Source of the DNA: Symsagittifera roscoffensis
Taxonomy: Eukaryota > Xenacoelomorpha > Acoela > Convolutidae
Direction of reading: 5' to 3'
Assembly: GCF_963678635.1 (NCBI RefSeq)
Contig: NC_087071.1
Coordinates: 30,366,141-30,430,140 of the forward strand
DNA length: 64,000 bases
Shown here piece after piece: positions 58,880 to 64,000 of the stretch (position 1 is the first letter of the stretch; every line of letters starts with the position of its first letter). The notes under the pieces are model-generated. The model searched no databases. It had not been told where the DNA came from and saw only the letters and a list, made by a program, of their open reading frames with translations. A program made the translations under genes and the position numbers.

Positions 58880-59997
58880 GCTCAACCGAAATCCCTGTCT
58901 CGACTATTCTTTTTCCGTCGAGCACTGACATATGCTCGACTTTGAAAGTCAAAACATAAAGTTAGCACCTCGACCCGGGTGGTTCTCTTCCACTGTGATT
59001 GATTGAAATTCGTTTCAATTTGGTGAGATCATGATCCATCGAGCAGTGCTGGTGATGATGTCTGCTTGTGCGGTGTGTTGGCTGACTTTTTGCGCAGCAT
59101 TGGGAGATCGTGCTGTTTTTTAAAGCGGTGACAGGATATTCGGCGGTTATTACAACTTGCGTGACCTCTTTTTAAGATACCAGTACAGTCTGTTAGGTGT
59201 AATATAACTCTGATTCTAACCCTCTAACCTTTAGTGGTGTTTCCATTGAACTGTTCCTGGTAACTTCTTCAAACATATTTTGTGTAAATCTCAAACTTTG
59301 GCGCTTATAGTTATTCATGAACGCTCTTTTTCTTGAGGTTGATCTGGATTTTTTGTCGCAAAACACATTATTAATTGATTTTTTCCCTTACTCATTGGTT
59401 TTCTTTGTCGAGGTTTATGTGTCGGTCATATTGATTGATATATCAGATAAATTTATGATTTTCCATTAATTAAGGATATGGTATAATAAGTTTCCCTAGC
59501 TTTTTTTTCGAATTTTTGATACAACGAGTCATCTTTCTCCGATGTCGTGCCTCTCCAAATATTGAAGTTTTACCGGAGACGTATTTGCTCGGTGTAAGTA
59601 ATTCCTAGTCTTAATCTCTTCTTTGACTATTCAAACACTTCAACACGAGAATACGAGTTCCCCCACTTGTTGTAATGAAGCCTGTGAATTTCGATAATTT
59701 ATCTGATCGATAAGATGATTCTCAGTTGTCCAGTGCTGCCTATTCGTTCCTTTCTTGCTTACATTACAGTTTATTTCCCTTATCTATATACAACATAATC
59801 ATTTTCCATTGCAAGATGTGTTGTGAAGGTCGTTTTACTAGAATTGCCACATTGTGTTTGATGCCCTGCCAACTTGAGCCTGAAGAGGAGAGGCCATTTT
59901 ACCGTACTAAGAAATATTTCTAGGAAACAGAATTTTGATCATTTTTAACCTAAAAGCAGTTTTGGTTTCTGTTGAAACATTAGTATGAGTCTTTTTT

Positions 59998-60499
59998 TTC
60001 CGACTTTCGATACGAAAGTAACGGAATATTTGTGTTCGGGGTGGGTTTTTTTCTTCTTCAGACAAATTTCGACTTTTTAACTAGCCATTTTTGACGGAAT
60101 TTTTTCATATCATTCGAAAGGTATTGTTCTCCTGTGCTCAAATTTGAAACGACATTTTACCTGGGATCATTTTTTGTAAAGTTATGGGGGTTAAAGATTG
60201 CCATTTTGGCCAATTTGGGACAATTAGCGCGCGATACATTTCGCGCTGTTAACGCGTAAGCGGAGAGTTAATCCGTCTTAGAAATCGTTCCAAATTGGAT
60301 GAAAGAAGCTTATTTGCCATAATTGATTTGTTACTTTATATGGCGTGTGGGGGGATGATTTTCATAAAAAAAATTCAAATTTTAGAAAAAAAATTTTTTA
60401 TTTTGTTTTTTTTTACATTAAATTTTTCAATATTATTACTGCTCCACCTTAAAAGGCAGTCGGAACATTCAGGGCTTCGCCCTGATACGAGCAGTCTTG
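59998..60499 (+). mobile_element. HINE-like element, copy 8 (present only in X')
   Basis: Starts TTCCGACTTTCGATACG after a T-run and ends GAGCAGTCTTG followed by TTTTcttttg. The equivalent site in block X (24901-24912) is gagtc + 6 T + cttttg with no element, so this copy inserted after the duplication or distinguishes two alleles. Length is 502 bp; hairpin CAGGGC-TTC-GCCCTG and inner AGTCGGAAC are intact. Confidence 0.9.
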
Positions 60500-60949
60500 T
60501 TTTCTTTTGTTCTCATAAAGTGTTCGACCAACAATCTCCTTCATCTGTAGTCTCCCACTGGAAAAAATATGGTTAAAATGTTGTTCTCTTAAATTGTTAC
60601 ACCTTTTTGAAAAATCTGTCAGCTAATCATTGTTATTTTTGTTGTGTTTTTCATTTACCGCAATTAAGTTCTGCAAGAACTTTTAATTTTTTTTGACTGA
60701 AGAGCTAATATTTGTCTGCCTGAAAATGTGTTTGAAAAATTAAATGCTGAAAAGTAAAGTGTTTCTGAGTGCCTCGAAAAATAATTAGAGGACAGGCAGA
60801 ATCAGGTTCCATTTCTTCTCTTGGCTTTACAACTGGAATTTTCCTATGACAGTTGTGAAAGTAGGCGGTATTAGGTTCTTACCAGCTTCGGTGCACTCAA
60901 ATCAGTTTACTCCGGGGACTTGTTTTTCACGGTATATCTTGGGTCACCC

Positions 60950-62231
60950 AACTTATTTTAAAGCCGAATTCTTCATCGACAACTGTCGAATTGACGTTTA
61001 GTGTCAATGTTACATTTTAAATGTTTCGCCAATTGTGGAATGTGTTTTCTGTGTTTCAGAAATTTTGTTTTTGATTTTTTGTCAAAAAGTTTCTATCTTC
61101 AAATTTTGTCACAAAGCAATTATCAATTAACTGTTAGGAATTATTAAAAATTTCATTATTTCAAAATTATTATTGTTTATTTTCAAATTTTCAATTGTTT
61201 TGATCAAAAAAATTTAGTACATTACTTTGCTCTACAAAAATGACCGATGATGTCATCATGAAAGATATGAGTTACTCGACTAGTTTTTCGATATTCAACT
61301 TGAGCTTTTGAAAGCCGAGGAAGATGATAATGTCATTGACCACCGAGGTTACATATTCTTCTTCGTCTTGGGAATTGGGAGTTGATTTATTAGTTAGATG
61401 GAGTGATATATGTCTCACAAAATCCATCTCTTTTTGACATATACTCGACCCAAAAATCATAGGGTAATAATTGATGATCGGCTTAGTTTGTTTGTCTCGA
61501 TTGAAATTTGTTTGATTATTTTTGGTCTTGTAGGGCTCCAAGGTAACTTTTATAAGTATCGAAAGCCGAAACTAGGCCTGGCCGCTTCTGATTTTGGGTA
61601 TTTTGTTTGACTTTTGCTGAGCTTGAAACACTTCACTTTTTGAAAATAATAGTGAATCGTTTCTTCTGGAGCAGATAAGCATTGGTGCGATTTGTCTCAT
61701 TTAACGCTGGTGTCTCTATTCTCGCTAGGATTCCGATTACTTTTTGAATTTTCAATTTTTTTCTTCTCGTTAGACTCTTGATGAAAACTTGACAATTGAG
61801 TTTATTGAATGCTGAAGATAATCTCTTTATGTTTTTAGGGCTAGCCTCTACTCTGATTTTTCAATCACATCAACAGGAGTTCCCGCACTCGTTGAGATAA
61901 ATCAAGAGAAAATCGCTGTTTATCTGATCGATGGGATTATTCTGAGTCCCTTTAGATAAACTTCTGCCAGTTTGTTTTGAGTCCCAAAATTTGAGTGATC
62001 TCCATGGTCATATTCTTATTGTAGTGAGTTGGTACGAATGCTGATTACGATAAAATTTTTTTAAAAGGGTATACATAAACAGTGTGCAGAAAAACAATCA
62101 TGTTATTTGGTTCAAAATACTGGGATGAAATAAGTGTTACTTTCAGACCCAAAAGAAACAGCTATAACTTAAAAATAGAATTTTAATATTGCGAAAACAG
62201 GATGAGATAATTTTCCCTCATTAACATGAAA
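60950..62231 (+). repeat. Module E, copy E1' in X'
   Basis: Counterpart of E1 with a few substitutions and one ~43 bp deletion near 61540. It contains the same 89-codon minus-strand frame (61272-61541). Confidence 0.75.
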
Positions 62232-62772
62232 CAAGACTGCTCGTATCAGGGCGAAGCCCTGAATGTTCCGACTGCCTTTTAAGGTTTATCGAGCAGTAAT
62301 AACATTAAAAATTTAAATGTAAGAAAAAATAAAATGAAAATTTTTTTTCTAAAATTTGAAGTTTTTTTATGAAAATCATTCCCCCACACGCCATATAAAG
62401 TACAAAAAGATAGACTTCGTTCCTTGTAACAAATTAATTATGCCAAATAAGCTTCGTTCAACCAATTTGGAACGATTTATAAGACGGATTAAATCTCCAC
62501 TTACGCGTTAATAGCGCGAATTATATTGCGCGTTAATTGTCCCAAATTGGTCAAAATGGCCAAAATGGAAGTGTTTAAACCCCCGTTACTTTACAAAAAA
62601 TGATCACAGGTGAAATATCTTTTCAAATTTGAGCTCAGAACAACAATATTTTTCGAATGATATCAATAATTTCCGTCAAAAATGGCTAGTTAAAAAGTCG
62701 AAACTTGTCTGAAGAAAAAAAAACCCACCCCGAGCACAAATATTCCGTTACTTTCGTATCGAAAGTCGGAAC
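62232..62772 (-). mobile_element. HINE-like element, copy 9
   Basis: Counterpart of copy 6, carried along by the segmental duplication. Full length, same A-run flanks, low divergence from copy 6. Confidence 0.9.
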
Positions 62773-63097
62773 AAAAACAGCGTTTAATTTTATTATTTAG
62801 CTTACAGATTCTCTGAAAGTTCTATCAGCTGTTCAGTTATACAAAGTGAATACAAGGTTCCTTACAATTGTGTACGCATAATTTGTTCAATACAACTCTG
62901 TTTGATAACTAAACTATCAGCTGTTCATTTAGCAACTAACAGCTGCTATTGGCAACTATCAGCTGTAACGATTAGCAACTATCAGCAACTATCAGACGCT
63001 TATTTAAGCAGTCTCAGTACAATGTTGGTTGAAATTGTGTTAGCATCATTTGTTTAAAACTCCTCTGTTTCTGTTTGATAACTAAAAGTCTGTTTTT

Positions 63098-63635
63098 GTT
63101 CCGACTTTCGATACAAAAGTAACGGAATATTTGTGCTCGGGGTGGGTTTTTTTTGCTTTAGTCAAATTTCGACTTTTTAACTAGCCACTTTTGACAGAAT
63201 TTTTTTATATCATTCGAAAGCTATTGTTGTCCTGAGCCTAATTTGAAAAGATATTTCACCTGTGATCATTTTTCGTAAGGTTATGAGGGTTTAAAAATTG
63301 CAATTTTGACCAATTTGGGACAATTAACGCGCGATATAATTCGCACTATTAACGCGTAAGCGGAGATTTAATCCGTCTTAGAAATCGTTCCAAATTGGTT
63401 AAAATAAGCTTATTTGCCATAATTGATTTGTTACAAGGAGCAAAATCTATTTTTTTGTTCTTTATATGGCGTGTGGGGGAATGAATTTCATCAAAAAACT
63501 TTCAAATTTTAGAAAAAAAAATTTTTCATTTTATTTTATTTCATTTTTTTAAATGTTTTTTTTGTTATTACTGCTCCATATACGTTAAAAGGTAGTCTGA
63601 ACTTTCAGGGCTTCGCCCTGATACGAGCAGTCTTG
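63098..63635 (+). mobile_element. HINE-like element, copy 10
   Basis: Counterpart of copy 7, forming the same inverted pair with copy 9 around the CAGCTG-rich spacer (62773-63097). Both ends and the terminal hairpin are intact. Confidence 0.9.
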
Positions 63636-63980
63636 TTTTACAATTGTGCTAGCATAATTTACTTTGGACTTTTTTCGAGAAAGCTGGTCTGAATACTTTC
63701 AGTTTTTTACACTTATTTCCACAGAAGATTGGAATGTCGCTTATTTACCCCTGATTACCGCTTGTTACTTTTTTTGAACACGTTTGTCAATTTCTGGACC
63801 AAATAATAAAACAGCAGGATATTTTATGATAGAAAAGGGATGTGAAAAAAAGATGAAATTACTCTAGATAACTTAAAAACATTTTCTTGCTTCAGTTTCC
63901 GCGTTTCATTTTGCATGACAGCTGGCTGTGCCATGACAAACCCCGGACAATTGCCTAAGTAACTGAATAGTACAATAGGC
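63636..63980 (+). repeat. Module F, copy F1' in X'
   Basis: Counterpart of F1 with minor differences. It continues to the window edge, where module E2' would begin. Confidence 0.75.
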
Positions 63981-64000
63981 CACCCAAAATATTTTCAAGC

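Larger units (their letters stand above)
57631..64000. repeat. Segmental duplication block X' (partner of 21598-28454)
   Basis: Same order and orientation as block X, starting at base 21598 of X directly after the gap and still matching at the window edge (28454). It lacks the CCCGGG element B2, has an extra HINE-like element (59998) and a ~43 bp deletion near 61540. It includes degenerate repeats equivalent to 22118-22365 at 58142-58390. Confidence 0.92.

Overview
This window is AT-rich eukaryotic DNA, about one third G+C by eye. It is almost entirely repetitive: I find no intact host gene, rRNA or tRNA. The recognisable proteins are remnants of two Ty3/Gypsy-type LTR retroelements whose gag, reverse transcriptase and integrase resemble those of arthropod and nematode elements. 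An invertebrate animal is therefore the likeliest source, but I cannot name a species. Two runs of exactly 200 N (15836-16035 and 57431-57630) are scaffold gaps of unknown true size.

Layout. 1-8871: AT-rich sequence with several small DNA transposons: four full or degraded copies of a ~540 bp family (called HINE-like here), one CCCGGG-ended TA-target element, a 204 bp element with an 8 bp target duplication, and a candidate ~430 bp element. 8872-10231: a 1.36 kb (TATC)n array that abuts a solo-looking LTR. 10232-15835: a decayed minus-strand Ty3/Gypsy element, with a 516-codon frame still open at its pol 3' end. 16036-21597: AT-rich sequence with another HINE-like copy, a 300 bp foldback, a 242 bp tandem duplication and a GC-rich island. 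21598-28454: a block (X) carrying a 22 bp minisatellite, duplicated at 57631-64000 (X'). 24517-33519: tandem-like, diverged modules called E and F. 33520-38712: a degenerate ~167 bp satellite. 38713-43325: a stop-riddled Gypsy fragment lacking reverse transcriptase, in two tandem 2,010 bp units. 43326-48671: further E and F modules. 48672-57430: a second, colinear array of the same satellite, then the gap and X'.

The most informative signal is the HINE-like family. Its copies run GTTCCGAC...CAGTCTTG. The 5' terminal 9-mer recurs inverted 33 bases before the 3' end, and a CAGGGC/GCCCTG hairpin lies between that repeat and the 3' end. Duplicated host sequence supplies three pre-insertion sites, each a T (or A) homopolymer with no clear target duplication. 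This fits non-autonomous Helentrons (Helitron2-like rolling-circle elements). The same kind of comparison shows a TA duplication for the CCCGGG family. The window as a whole looks like heterochromatin, perhaps pericentromeric: satellite arrays, a macro-repeat that includes its arrays, dead retroelements and nested non-autonomous transposons.
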